Source of the DNA: Rhizobium sp. CFBP 8762
Lineage (GTDB): Bacteria; Pseudomonadota; Alphaproteobacteria; Rhizobiales; Rhizobiaceae
Direction: 5' to 3'
Length of the DNA stretch: 64,000 nt
Assembly (NCBI RefSeq): GCF_014841565.1
Contig: NZ_JACYUD010000001.1
Span: 62,001 to 126,000 of the forward strand
The notes beneath the pieces were generated by a model that worked only from the letters and a program-made list of their open reading frames with translations, made no database searches and had not been told where the DNA came from. This document shows positions 39,995-49,315 of the stretch, piece by piece; position 1 is the first letter of the stretch, and each line of letters opens with the position of its first letter. Position numbers and translations under genes: made by a program.

Positions 39995-41082
39995 CCGAAT
40001 TGCGCGAGCTGTCGTTTCGCCTTCATACAAATTTTGAGAGTATCGAGCACAACTGGCGGCAGCTTGAACAGATGCCATGGGTATCGCCGCATCAATCCCT
40101 ACACTGGTGCAAGGCGTGGGTTGCAACACACGCATCGGAACTGGCGATTCTGGAAGGTCACAGCAGCGGCGAAACACATGTGATCCTGCCTCTGGAAATC
40201 ATCCAGCGCGGCCCTTTCCGCACAGCGCAGTTTATCGGTACGCTCCACAGCAATTTGAACACCGGCCTGTTCACGCTTGAACACGGTGTTGACCTCCGCC
40301 GGGCTTTGAAGGGTATTGCCGATCTGGTTATTCTGGACCGGCTGCCAAGCATCGTCGCAGACAAGCCCAATCCGCTGGTGATCTCCGGCTCGGTTCGCAA
40401 CCAAAACAGTGCATTTCAGTTGACCCTTCGTCCGACGATGGAGGCCACGCTTCAACAGTTGAATGCAAAACGACGGCGTAAGAAGTTTTCGCTTTCGCAA
40501 CGGCGTATGCAGGCGCTCGGTGGATACAGTTACGTCATCGCCACCACGCCTGAGGAACATCGCGGCTTTCTCGATGCGTTTTTTGAGCAGAAAGCCGCCC
40601 GCTTTCAATCCTTGGATTTACCGGAGGTGTTTGGACAAGAGTCTATAAAAGCCTTTTTCCAGACTCTGGCCGCTGAGAATAGCGACCTCTTGCAAATGAA
40701 CGCGATTCGGCTGCAGGATGGATCGAATACGCTGGTCGCGATAGCAGGACTGACCCACAAAGGCGGGCGCACGCTCTGCCAGTTCAGCTCGATCAACGAG
40801 ACGGTCGCGGATGCCAGTCCCGGTGAACTTCTGTTTTACCACATGATTGAACGTGCCTGCCAAACCGGGCAAACCGTGTTTGATTTTGGCATCGGCGATC
40901 AGGCGTTCAAACGCTCGTGGTGCACGGTGGAAACGCCGCATTACGACACGGTCGTTCCCCTCACCTGGAAGGGACATATCGGTGCAGCCTTGTATCGGCT
41001 GCGTAACCGCCTTCTCACAGCACTGAAAACCCATCTGCGCCTTTACAGCCTCATACAATCTGCGCGCCGGAGACTAAGCTAA
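39934..41082 (+). CDS. GNAT/FemAB-type acyltransferase (BcsL/CelD-like) of the polysaccharide locus
   Basis: A protein of about 382 residues of the Acetyltransf_6 (BcsL/FemAB-like) group, which transfers acyl groups onto polysaccharide or its precursors. Features include WVSPHQSLHWCKAW, LEIIQRGPFRTAQFIG, TLQQLNAKRRRKKFSLSQRR and the second-GNAT half ending in FDFGIGDQAFKRSWC. The start is uncertain: ATG 39934 lies inside DUF2842; TTG 40000, just after that gene's stop, is an alternative. The frame is open back to 39724, but that part is probably not coding because DUF2842 uses another frame there. Confidence 0.75.
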   Translation: MDTAGNADHTLDGKAGEAPLTELRELSFRLHTNFESIEHNWRQLEQMPWVSPHQSLHWCKAWVATHASELAILEGHSSGETHVILPLEIIQRGPFRTAQFIGTLHSNLNTGLFTLEHGVDLRRALKGIADLVILDRLPSIVADKPNPLVISGSVRNQNSAFQLTLRPTMEATLQQLNAKRRRKKFSLSQRRMQALGGYSYVIATTPEEHRGFLDAFFEQKAARFQSLDLPEVFGQESIKAFFQTLAAENSDLLQMNAIRLQDGSNTLVAIAGLTHKGGRTLCQFSSINETVADASPGELLFYHMIERACQTGQTVFDFGIGDQAFKRSWCTVETPHYDTVVPLTWKGHIGAALYRLRNRLLTALKTHLRLYSLIQSARRRLS

Positions 41083-41124
41083 AGCACTTTCCGTGAAAAA
41101 GGAGACTCCTTCACTGGGAATACT

Positions 41125-43221
41125 TTAAGCTGCCTTGCGCTGGGGTCCACCCGGCCCCGTGCCTTCGGTCATCAGCACTATGTCATCATACCCGGCTTGC
41201 GCAAACTGTGCGATGAGGTCAGACACGCGTTCCTCGCTGGCAGCATAGGCGGACACGATGATCTTGGTGTTGTGCCCGTGCGTCAACCGTCGAACCCCCG
41301 CAATGGATGCCGGCCCGCTTTCCACCAGCACGGTGTCATAAACGTTGGCCAGTGCTTCCAATATCAGCGAAAGACGGTCGACACTGCGCATGGCAACACC
41401 TGCATCAGCGGTTCCCTGTGGAATAATGTGGGCCTGTGACAGTCGGTCCGCATGGATGCCGTCGGCAAAGGCGATATCGCCCGTCAGCAAATCTGTGAGG
41501 CCCGCCAGATCGTCACTTTCAGCCATCAACTGCGAGGGATAGGCAGAGCCGGTGAGATCCACCAGAACCACGCGCCGTCCGGCGTCCGCGATGTGCCGGG
41601 CCAGCATGACCGTTGCCGCTGACCCCTCGTCACCGGCTGGCGACACACAAATGGCAAGCGGCACCGTATTGCGGATGAGCTGGGACGAGACAGCCATAAT
41701 ACCGTAGTCGCCATGATCAACCATTTCAGGCTTTCTGTCCGCAACCGGTAGCGGCTCGGCTGGCACGCCGGCGACCGACGTTTGCTGCAAAGGATCGGCT
41801 GGTATCGACGGGGAAGCTTCCGGCGTCCGCTCGCCCGGCGTACGATAGGCGCGGCCGCTGAATAGCTCCTGCATCATGATAGCGATGGTATAGAGCAGAA
41901 AGGTTGCGAGACCGGCCACAAGCGTTATGGGCAGCACTTTCGGGAAATACGGCTCGGACGGCTCTACCGCCTGTGACACGATGCGAGCATCGGCGGGGGT
42001 GGCACTTTGGTCGGTGCGCGATGCGGCTTCCCGGTAACGCGACAGATAGGTTTCCAGCAACTGACGTTGTGCATTTGCCTCCCGCTCCAGCGCGCGCAGG
42101 CCAACGCTGCTTTCCCCCTCCTGCGCCGAGGTTGCCTTGAGCGCGTTCACCTGCTGCTCCAGCTCACGCTCGCGCAGTTCCGCGACATTCACTTCGTTTT
42201 CGACACTGGACAAGATTTTCGCGGTTTCCTCGCGAATTTGCTGGCGCACGCCTGATAGTTGTGAGCGCAGGCCCTTGATCCGTGGATGGCCCTCCAGCAG
42301 GGTTATGGACTGTTCAGCGATTTGCCCCTGAATGAGCGACTCGGTTTCCTTCAATCGCTGAATGGTGGCCGAGCCTATCACATCAGGAAAATTATCGACT
42401 GACCGACCATTGGCGAGCGCTGTGCGGACAGAGTCCACCCTCGCCTGCGCATTCGCCTTTTCGCCCCGAACCCGCGTCAGCTCAGCAGAAATATCGCCCA
42501 ACTGGCGATTGGAAACTGTGCCATCGTCTCCCGCCGGAAGCAGGTCCGAATTCGTGCGATATTGCGCAACCTTTTCTTCCGCCTCCTGAACCCGCCCGCG
42601 CAGGCTTTCCAGTTGCGGCTCCAGCCAGCGTGTCGTCTCGGTATCGGAGTCAAGCTTGGCACCGGCTTGCAGCGATAGATACACACGCGCAATTTCATTG
42701 GGCACCAATGCGGCAAGCTTCGGGTCTTTCGATGTAAACTGCACGCCGATAATGCGCGACCTGTCGACCTGATACACGGCCAAACGGTCTTCCACCGCAT
42801 CAAGCACCCGCTCTTGCGATGACACGTCGAGCGGATTTTTTCGTGCGCCCAGCAACACAAGCAGATCAGACAGCACAGAAGGAGTCGACGCCGGATCGAG
42901 TTCGGGAACTTGCTGCAGATTGAGATTTCGGACGACCTGGCGCAAAAGATCGGCCGATTGCAACAATTGCACCTGACTTCCCACACCGAGATCGTCCAGA
43001 GCAGTTGGGTCAATGGGTTGACTGCGGTCCACCCCGCGCGGTTCGACAAGCAGGCGGGTCTCGCTGCGATATTTTGGCGACAGCAGGCTGGCACCGGCAA
43101 AAGCAAGCGCCGCAACGCCCAGCGTTGCTACGGCCACCCTGCCTCGTTTTTGCCAAATGGCGCGAAACAGGCGTGGCAGATCGATATCTGCATCCCGCTC
43201 GCCACCGACCACACCCGTCAT
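41125..43221 (-). CDS. Polysaccharide copolymerase (Wzz/GumC) fused to a degenerate BY-kinase domain
   Basis: A protein of about 698 residues that would set export or chain length of a surface polysaccharide. It has an N-terminal Wzz domain with TM helix (VAVATLGVAALAFAGASLL), a long periplasmic coiled coil, the GumC-type PxxP helix region (VEPSEPYFPKVLPITLVAGLATFLLYTIAIM), and a C-terminal cytosolic tyrosine-kinase-like domain. The P-loop is ruined: the position of the GxxxGK(T/S) motif reads SPAGDEGSAATVML, with no Lys, and the Walker A' strand is VVLVDLTG without its second acidic residue. There is no C-terminal Tyr cluster. ATG 43221 has GGGAG six bases upstream; ATG 43260 is also open. 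Confidence 0.85.
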   Translation of the reverse strand: MTGVVGGERDADIDLPRLFRAIWQKRGRVAVATLGVAALAFAGASLLSPKYRSETRLLVEPRGVDRSQPIDPTALDDLGVGSQVQLLQSADLLRQVVRNLNLQQVPELDPASTPSVLSDLLVLLGARKNPLDVSSQERVLDAVEDRLAVYQVDRSRIIGVQFTSKDPKLAALVPNEIARVYLSLQAGAKLDSDTETTRWLEPQLESLRGRVQEAEEKVAQYRTNSDLLPAGDDGTVSNRQLGDISAELTRVRGEKANAQARVDSVRTALANGRSVDNFPDVIGSATIQRLKETESLIQGQIAEQSITLLEGHPRIKGLRSQLSGVRQQIREETAKILSSVENEVNVAELRERELEQQVNALKATSAQEGESSVGLRALEREANAQRQLLETYLSRYREAASRTDQSATPADARIVSQAVEPSEPYFPKVLPITLVAGLATFLLYTIAIMMQELFSGRAYRTPGERTPEASPSIPADPLQQTSVAGVPAEPLPVADRKPEMVDHGDYGIMAVSSQLIRNTVPLAICVSPAGDEGSAATVMLARHIADAGRRVVLVDLTGSAYPSQLMAESDDLAGLTDLLTGDIAFADGIHADRLSQAHIIPQGTADAGVAMRSVDRLSLILEALANVYDTVLVESGPASIAGVRRLTHGHNTKIIVSAYAASEERVSDLIAQFAQAGYDDIVLMTEGTGPGGPQRKAA

Positions 43222-43444
43222 GCCCTGCTCCCAATCGCCGCGACGATAATTTAAGGCCATTATGGTATCACAAGAGTTAATAGCAGGAGTTATACCCCTT
43301 TAAGCATAATCTTATCGATCCTCGCTTCGCTCCGGTCTTAAATTGCTTTCAGCCCGCGAAATCCAGTATTTACGGCAGGCTTTACGCTACGTTAACCCTA
43401 ACAGTTCGATAACAACGTATAGAGTTCGCCAGGCAGGGGCGCTA

Positions 43445-44053
43445 ATGATAGTCGCTGACACATATTCCGATCATCGCACGCACTCGTGCGCCATCTGGCG
43501 GCTGTCGCTATGGCTGGCGCTTGCGTTCTGTGTGGCGCTATCGGGCTGCGCAAGCTACAAGCCCGCCCCCCGCGCCTTCCATGTGGTGACCACTCAGCCG
43601 TACCGGCTGGACAGCGGTGACCGTTTGCGCATTACGGTGTTTGAGCAAACGGGCCTGACCGGTGTTTATGCTGTCGATCAGGCTGGATACATTTCTTTCC
43701 CACTGGTTGGCGGTGTGCCTGCGCGGGGCCGCACATTGCAGGAACTGGAGCGCACCTTGGCGCAAAAGTTGAAGCAAGGGTTTCTGCGTGATCCCGACGT
43801 GACCATCGAAATTGACCGTTACCGCTCTGTCTACATCATGGGTGAAGTGGGTCAGGCCGGGCAATATGCCTATGTGCCGGGGATGACCGTGCAAAACGCT
43901 ATCGCCATTGCTGGGGGCTTTTCAACCCGCGCCAATCAGACAAATGTCGATATCACTCGCAAAATTAATGGAGACATCATCACCGGCCGCGTGCTGATTA
44001 CCGATCCGGTCATGGCTGGCGATACGATTTACGTTCGCGAACGGCTGTTCTGA
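43445..44053 (+). CDS. Polysaccharide export (OPX/Wza-type) lipoprotein
   Basis: A 202-residue outer-membrane-targeted export protein. A signal peptide with lipobox (LALAFCVALSGC) is followed by the Poly_export domain (QPYRLDSGDRLRITVFEQTGLTG ... DQAGYISFPLVGGVPARGRT) and one SLBB domain (VYIMGEVGQAGQYAYVPGMTVQNAIAIAGGFS). It is shorter than E. coli Wza, so it probably lacks the C-terminal outer-membrane barrel helix. ATG 43445 (MIVADTYS) follows AGGGG. It starts a four-gene polysaccharide operon and is divergent from the Wzz-like gene. Confidence 0.88.
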   Translation: MIVADTYSDHRTHSCAIWRLSLWLALAFCVALSGCASYKPAPRAFHVVTTQPYRLDSGDRLRITVFEQTGLTGVYAVDQAGYISFPLVGGVPARGRTLQELERTLAQKLKQGFLRDPDVTIEIDRYRSVYIMGEVGQAGQYAYVPGMTVQNAIAIAGGFSTRANQTNVDITRKINGDIITGRVLITDPVMAGDTIYVRERLF

Positions 44054-44058
44054 CGCGG

Positions 44059-45195
44059 ATGCCCAACGGACGACCGTTGCGTATTCTGCACTGCTTCCGG
44101 TCTCCCATTGGCGGCATATTCCGGCACGTACGGGAGTTGACCATCGCCCACGCAGCAGCCGGGCACGAGGTCGGCATTATCTGCGACAGCACGACCGGCG
44201 GGCCGCACGAGGACGCGCTCTTTGACGCGTTGAAACCCTTCCTGTCGCTCGGCCTGCAACGCTTGCCGATCCGCCGCTCCATTGGCCTCAGCGATATGCG
44301 CCTGCTGGTGTCCGCCTATCAGGACATCAAGGCACTCAAGCCGGATGTGCTGCATGGACATGGCGCGAAGGGTGGGCTGATTGCCCGCCTGATCGGCGCG
44401 GCACTGCGTTACCAGCAGCAGCCTGTTGCGCGCATATACTCGCCCCACGGTGGCAGCCTGCATTTTGATGCGAGAACGCTGACTGGAAAGATGTTCTTTT
44501 CTGTTGAACGCCTGATGGAACGGGCGACGGACGCGCTGATCTTCGTCTGTGAGTTCGAGCGGCAAACCTACCGAGCCAAGGTTGGCGAGCCACATATCGC
44601 GAGCGCCGTTGTCTATAACGGTTTGCCCGAAAGCGACTTTGCACCGGTAACAGCCAACACAGATGCTGCCGATTTTCTGTTTATAGGGATGCTTCGAGAT
44701 CTGAAGGGTCCGGATATTTTCCTGCGCGCCTTTGCTCAGACCGAGCGAAACGCTGGCCGCCCGCTATCCGCCGTGATCGTCGGGGACGGACCAAACGCTT
44801 CCGCCTACCGGCAGTATATTCTCAAACACGGGTTTTCAAAACGCATAGAGATGCGGCCCACCATGAACGCCCGTGATGCATTCGCGCTGGCACGATGTGT
44901 GGTCGTTCCATCCCGTGCGGAATCGTTGCCCTACATCGTTCTTGAGGCGCTGGCCGCGGACAAGCCGGTGCTGGCCTCTCGTGTCGGCGGGATACCGGAG
45001 ATTCTGGGACAGGAAAGCCCTGCCCTAGCGCGGCCAAACGATCCGCTGCATCTGGCCGATCTCATGACCAGTTTTCTGCACGACGCTGCTGCTCTCAACG
45101 CAGCGATGCCCGACGACCGAACGTTACGACACAGCTTCAGTGCTTCGCAAATGTCAGCAAGAATTTGTGACATCTATCGCACGAGTTTACCCTAG
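44059..45195 (+). CDS. Glycosyltransferase family 4 (GT-B)
   Basis: A 378-residue GT-B retaining glycosyltransferase. The acceptor half has LRILHCFRSPIGGIFRHVRELT, HGHGAKGGLIARL and ARIYSPHGGSLHFD. The donor half has FIGMLRDLKGPDIFLRAF, the VVPSRAESLPYIVLEALAADKPVLASRVGGIPEIL segment with the EX7E-like motif typical of GT4. It lies 5 bases after the export gene. Its sugar donor cannot be told from the sequence. Confidence 0.88.
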   Translation: MPNGRPLRILHCFRSPIGGIFRHVRELTIAHAAAGHEVGIICDSTTGGPHEDALFDALKPFLSLGLQRLPIRRSIGLSDMRLLVSAYQDIKALKPDVLHGHGAKGGLIARLIGAALRYQQQPVARIYSPHGGSLHFDARTLTGKMFFSVERLMERATDALIFVCEFERQTYRAKVGEPHIASAVVYNGLPESDFAPVTANTDAADFLFIGMLRDLKGPDIFLRAFAQTERNAGRPLSAVIVGDGPNASAYRQYILKHGFSKRIEMRPTMNARDAFALARCVVVPSRAESLPYIVLEALAADKPVLASRVGGIPEILGQESPALARPNDPLHLADLMTSFLHDAAALNAAMPDDRTLRHSFSASQMSARICDIYRTSLP

Positions 45196-45222
45196 GTTTT
45201 ACCCCTTAGAACCATTAGATAG

Positions 45223-46836
45223 ATGTCTGGCGGCAACAGGCGCTTTGTTTGGTTTGCAAGCAAGGCAGCATTGGACATCATGGTTATGAAAAGGTTCAAG
45301 GCGCAGCCCCGGTGGCGGCCGGAGGAGCTGGGCAACGAGGGCGAGAGCGTGCCAGAAGCGTCAGGCAGCGACGGTGACAGTTTCAACCTGAATCCCCTCG
45401 CGCAGAACGTTGCGCTTCAGTTTCAGGCACAGACATATTCACCCAGAATGTTGCCCGGCTTCGTTCGTCTGTTCGAAGTTCTAGGCCTGATTGCTCTTGG
45501 GGCACTCATCCATGTCTTCTACGTCGGTTCCACAGCGGCAACGGTGCGGGCCTATGCGCCGCTTGTCGTTGGCGGTGCCGCCTTGACCGTTTTCCTGCTG
45601 CAAATGAGCGGGGTCTACACCCTTCCATCGCTGCGCACCCCTCTGCGCACATTGCCACGGGTGCTGTCGGCGCACACGTTTGCCTTCACCCTTCTGGTCG
45701 TCGTCCTGTTTCTTCTGAAGCAAAGCGAAACCTACTCGCGTGTCTGGTTTGTGCTTTGGTATGTGCTCGGGGCCCTGTGTCTGGTTGGCTTGCGCGCCAT
45801 CGTTGGCCTCATCGTCCGGCGCTGGGCGCGCAATGGCATGATGGAACGGCGCGCCGTCATCGTGGGCGGCGGTACGCCGGCACGCAATCTGGCGCGTGCG
45901 CTGGAACAGCAGCCCGATAACGATATCCGTATCTGCGGAATTTTTGATGATCGGGATGAGCGGCGCTCACCCAATATCGTTGCGGGTTACCCAAAACTTG
46001 GCACAATTGCCGAGCTGGTGGAATTTGCACGCGTGGCGCGCATCGACCTTTTGATCATTTCGCTGCCGCTGTCTGCGGAAGAGCGCATCCTGGAACTTCT
46101 GGAAACGCTTTGGGTGCTGCCGGTCGATATTCGCATCGCCGCCGTTGCCAGCAATCTGCGCTTCCGCCCCCGCAGCTATTCGCGCGTGCGCACCGTACAG
46201 ATGCTGGACGTTTATGATCGTCCGATTACGGACTGGAATTCGGTCAAGAAACGCTGTTTCGATATCGTCTTTAGTCTGCTCGCGCTGGTGCTGCTCTGGC
46301 CGGTTTTTATCGGCGCCGCTATCGCGGTCAAACTGTCCTCGCCCGGCCCGGTTTTCTTCAAACAGAAGCGGCATGGTTTCAACAATGAGACCATTGAGGT
46401 CTTCAAATTCCGCTCGATGTATACGAAAATGAGTGACCCCACTGCCCGCCGCGCCGTTACACGGGGTGATCCACGGGTCACAGCCGTTGGACGCTTCATC
46501 CGCAAGACCTCGATCGACGAATTGCCACAGATTCTTAATGTGCTGCGCGGCGATCTTTCCCTTGTGGGGCCAAGACCTCACGCGCTTCTGGCATCCACCT
46601 ATAACCGCAGCTATGCTGAGGTCGTGGAGGGCTATTTTGCCCGCCATCGCGTCAAGCCGGGGGTGACGGGATGGGCACAAATCAACGGTTGGCGCGGCGA
46701 AATCGACCATGATGACAAGATCAAGAACCGTATCGAGTTCGATCTGTATTACATCGAGAACTGGTCACTGTGGTTTGATTTTAAGATACTGTGTCTGACA
46801 CCCGTTCGGCTGCTGAATACGGAAAACGCCTATTGA
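45223..46836 (+). CDS. Undecaprenyl-phosphate glycosyl-1-phosphate transferase (WcaJ/ExoY type)
   Basis: A membrane-bound initiating sugar transferase of about 537 residues. Four N-terminal helices are followed by a CoA-binding-like middle domain (AVIVGGGTPARNLARALEQQP) and a fifth membrane element (KRCFDIVFSLLALVLLWPVF). The catalytic PHPT domain is complete: GPVFFKQKRHGFNNE, FKFRSMY, RKTSIDELPQILNVLRGDLSLVGPRPH and VKPGVTGWAQING. It would load the first sugar onto the lipid carrier for polysaccharide assembly. ATG 45223 is used; ATG 45280 or 45286 would also keep the domain. Confidence 0.9.
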   Translation: MSGGNRRFVWFASKAALDIMVMKRFKAQPRWRPEELGNEGESVPEASGSDGDSFNLNPLAQNVALQFQAQTYSPRMLPGFVRLFEVLGLIALGALIHVFYVGSTAATVRAYAPLVVGGAALTVFLLQMSGVYTLPSLRTPLRTLPRVLSAHTFAFTLLVVVLFLLKQSETYSRVWFVLWYVLGALCLVGLRAIVGLIVRRWARNGMMERRAVIVGGGTPARNLARALEQQPDNDIRICGIFDDRDERRSPNIVAGYPKLGTIAELVEFARVARIDLLIISLPLSAEERILELLETLWVLPVDIRIAAVASNLRFRPRSYSRVRTVQMLDVYDRPITDWNSVKKRCFDIVFSLLALVLLWPVFIGAAIAVKLSSPGPVFFKQKRHGFNNETIEVFKFRSMYTKMSDPTARRAVTRGDPRVTAVGRFIRKTSIDELPQILNVLRGDLSLVGPRPHALLASTYNRSYAEVVEGYFARHRVKPGVTGWAQINGWRGEIDHDDKIKNRIEFDLYYIENWSLWFDFKILCLTPVRLLNTENAY

Positions 46837-48065
46837 GCGCTGAACGCCCGCAACCAGCGTTTTCTCCGCAAAAGGCGACGTTGGCCTTACTCGGCTCAGT
46901 GTTTATTGCGTTCGGCGTCTTTCTCTCTGGCTTCGTCATCAGCGAACCTGCGCCTTATGAACTGCTGATGGCGGCTCTGATCGGTATCTGGGCCTTGTTC
47001 GGCTTGCGCATATCACGCTCCGTCGCTCCCTTGCTGGTTTTGATTGTGCTCATCACTATCGGTGGTTTGCTGGCGATGACCGTAATGTCGGATCTCGCCG
47101 AAGCACCGATGTACATGGCCGTTTCTGCCTTCCTTGGCCTGACGGCAGTCTTTTTTGCCGCCGTCATCGAAGATCGCTGGCAGAGGCTGACCTTTATCCG
47201 TGCGGGCTGGATTGCGGCAGGCGTCGGTACGGCACTGCTGGGGATCCTTGGTTATTTTGGAGCTATTCCCGGTGCCGGTCAGTTCACGCTCTACGACCGG
47301 GCGAAGGGCGCCTTTCAGGACCCCAATGTATTCGGCCCGTTTCTGGTAACCCCATCGCTGTTCTTGCTTCACGGCATCCTTACCGGGCGGTTGCGCCACC
47401 TACCGTGGCGGGTGGCCGGGGTGTTGATTATGGCGCTCGGCGTGCTGTTGTCATTCTCGCGTGCAGCATGGGGCCTGTATGTGGTGTGTGTGCTGGCGCT
47501 GGTGTTCATCCTGCTGCTCAAAGAGCGCAGCGCGGCCTTCCGCGCGAAAATTCTCATGCTGTTTCTCGCAGGCACCCTCCTCCTGCTGGCAACGATTGTC
47601 ATTGCCTTGCAGTTCGAGCAGGTCTCGGCGTTGCTGGCGAGCCGCACCCAACTGGTGCAGGATTACGATGCGGGACCCTATGGGCGTTTTGGGCGCCACC
47701 TGCTCGGTTACCAGCTGGCGTTAGAGCGCCCTCTCGGTATCGGACCGCTGGTCTTTGGAAAAATTTACGGACAGGATACGCACAATATCTGGCTGAAGTT
47801 TCTGCTGGATTATGGCTGGCTCGGCTTCGTCAGCTATGTCGGTCTTCTCGTATGGACGCTGTCTTTAGGGTTTCGCTATCTTCTGCGTGATCGACCGTGG
47901 CAACCCTATCTCATGATCTCATGGATTTCGCTGGCGGGTCACACTCTCATCGGCAATCTTATCGATACCGATCACTGGCGTCATTTCTATCTGCTGTTCG
48001 GCATCATCTGGGGATGCGCGGCGCTGGAACACCGCACCCGAAAGCGGGTATCTTCGGAAGCCTGA
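46791..48065 (+). CDS. O-antigen ligase/polymerase family membrane protein
   Basis: A membrane protein of up to 424 residues with about eleven helices and the family's long periplasmic loop (RTQLVQDYDAGPYGRFGRHLLGYQLALERPLGIGP ... DTHNIWLKFLLDYGWLG), where the conserved His/Arg residues sit. It probably polymerises or ligates the repeat units made by the neighbouring genes. The GTG at 46791 overlaps the upstream gene by 46 bases; TTG 46833, which overlaps its stop codon and has GGAAAA upstream, is an equally good start. Confidence 0.8.
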   Translation: MSDTRSAAEYGKRLLSAERPQPAFSPQKATLALLGSVFIAFGVFLSGFVISEPAPYELLMAALIGIWALFGLRISRSVAPLLVLIVLITIGGLLAMTVMSDLAEAPMYMAVSAFLGLTAVFFAAVIEDRWQRLTFIRAGWIAAGVGTALLGILGYFGAIPGAGQFTLYDRAKGAFQDPNVFGPFLVTPSLFLLHGILTGRLRHLPWRVAGVLIMALGVLLSFSRAAWGLYVVCVLALVFILLLKERSAAFRAKILMLFLAGTLLLLATIVIALQFEQVSALLASRTQLVQDYDAGPYGRFGRHLLGYQLALERPLGIGPLVFGKIYGQDTHNIWLKFLLDYGWLGFVSYVGLLVWTLSLGFRYLLRDRPWQPYLMISWISLAGHTLIGNLIDTDHWRHFYLLFGIIWGCAALEHRTRKRVSSEA

Positions 48066-48130
48066 TTTTGTGGAATTTTGGAAATTAGGACTTGCGTGTC
48101 ATGCCGCCAGTATATAGGGATTTCCTCGTT

Positions 48131-48207
<77 letters not shown>

Positions 48208-48251
48208 TTAAGGCCAGCTTTAGGCATCCATATGCCCAAAGCTGGCCTTAA
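48208..48251. terminator. Long perfect hairpin after tRNA-Pro
   Basis: Fourteen-base perfect arms TTAAGGCCAGCTTT (48208-48221) and AAAGCTGGCCTTAA (48238-48251) enclose a smaller inner stem GGCAT/ATGCC. It begins at the first base after the tRNA and lies 24 bases from the end of the convergent MerR-type gene, so it can end both transcripts, though neither side has a long T-run. Confidence 0.75.
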
Positions 48252-48275
48252 TGCTTTCAGGGCCATTCTGTAAGC

Positions 48276-48815
48276 TTATCGCACCTGATCCAGCAAACGC
48301 TTGCATTCCAGCAGATCGTACAGTGCCTCCTGCAACAAGGCTCGGTCTTCCTTGCTGACGGAGGTTTTTCCCAGCGATATCTCCGGCATATCGTCATTGC
48401 CGCCAGAAAAGCTGAAAAAGCGACGGCTGGCCGGCGCTTTGGCACGGCCGACAATCTGGTCCTCATCGGCATTGGCTGCCTTGGGCGGTGCAGGCTCGTC
48501 GTTATTGGCCGCCGCAATAGCTTCCAGCGTCGCCATATCGCCACTGGCAATCGCAGACACGAACTTGTTGCCGTTGGTCTTGAGCAGCTTTTGCACGCCC
48601 TTGATCGTATAGCCATGATCGTACAGGAGGTGACGGATACCCTTCAACAGGTCCACGTCCTCGGGCCGATAATAGCGGCGGCCACCGCCGCGTTTCATGG
48701 GCTTGATCTGCGGAAACCGCGTTTCCCAAAAGCGCAGGACGTGCTGTGGAAGGTCGAGATCATCGGCCACTTCACTGATCGTGCGAAAGGCGTCGGGGCT
48801 TTTTTCCATATCCAT
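48276..48815 (-). CDS. MerR family transcriptional regulator
   Basis: A 179-residue protein with an N-terminal MerR winged helix ([68 protein letters not shown]). The C-terminal half is acidic and low in complexity, without the cysteines of metal-sensing MerR proteins. In rhizobia this gene regularly follows ihfA; its target is not known. ATG 48809 (third codon) has AAGGG at better distance than ATG 48815. Confidence 0.87.
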   Translation of the reverse strand: MDMEKSPDAFRTISEVADDLDLPQHVLRFWETRFPQIKPMKRGGGRRYYRPEDVDLLKGIRHLLYDHGYTIKGVQKLLKTNGNKFVSAIASGDMATLEAIAAANNDEPAPPKAANADEDQIVGRAKAPASRRFFSFSGGNDDMPEISLGKTSVSKEDRALLQEALYDLLECKRLLDQVR

Positions 48816-48885
48816 CCCTTGAAAGGGCCAGGTCTAATGCTGGCAAGGGTTCGTTCCACCCCTGAAAAAGGGGCGCGATATCCGG

Positions 48886-49224
48886 TTAAGACGAAGCCGC
48901 CGGTGGCTTCTGCTTGGCCTTGCGTGTCATGTGCGATTTCAGCACGCGCTGCTTCAGGACGTTAGACGCCTTGAAGGTCATGACACGACGGGGGGAAATC
49001 GGCACTTCCTCGCCTGTCTTTGGATTCCGCCCGATACGCTCGTTCTTGTCGCGCACCTGAAACGTGGCAAACGATGACAGCTTTACGCTCTCACCCCGGA
49101 CGATGGCGTTGCAAATTTCGTCAATCACGGTTTCAACCAGTTCGGCCGACTCGGTGCGCGAAAGGCCGACCTTTCGGAATACCGATTCCGCCAGATCTGC
49201 TCGTGTCACTGTTTTTCCGCTCAT
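48886..49224 (-). CDS. ihfA: Integration host factor subunit alpha
   Basis: A 112-residue DNA-bending protein. The start is [33 protein letters not shown]. The beta-arm region [36 protein letters not shown] has the IHF-type Pro at the arm tip, and the basic tail ([13 protein letters not shown]) is longer than in E. coli. It lies 91 bases downstream of fabH. ATG 49224 is preferred over an open frame up to 49281. Confidence 0.95.
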   Translation of the reverse strand: MSGKTVTRADLAESVFRKVGLSRTESAELVETVIDEICNAIVRGESVKLSSFATFQVRDKNERIGRNPKTGEEVPISPRRVMTFKASNVLKQRVLKSHMTRKAKQKPPAASS

Positions 49225-49315
49225 GATCCCAGCCGTTTCTTTGGAAACCGTATTTTCAATATCTAAGATTATGGCTGTCAAGCAGTTCGGTCAAGCGTTT
49301 GCCGTTCGTTAGTTT

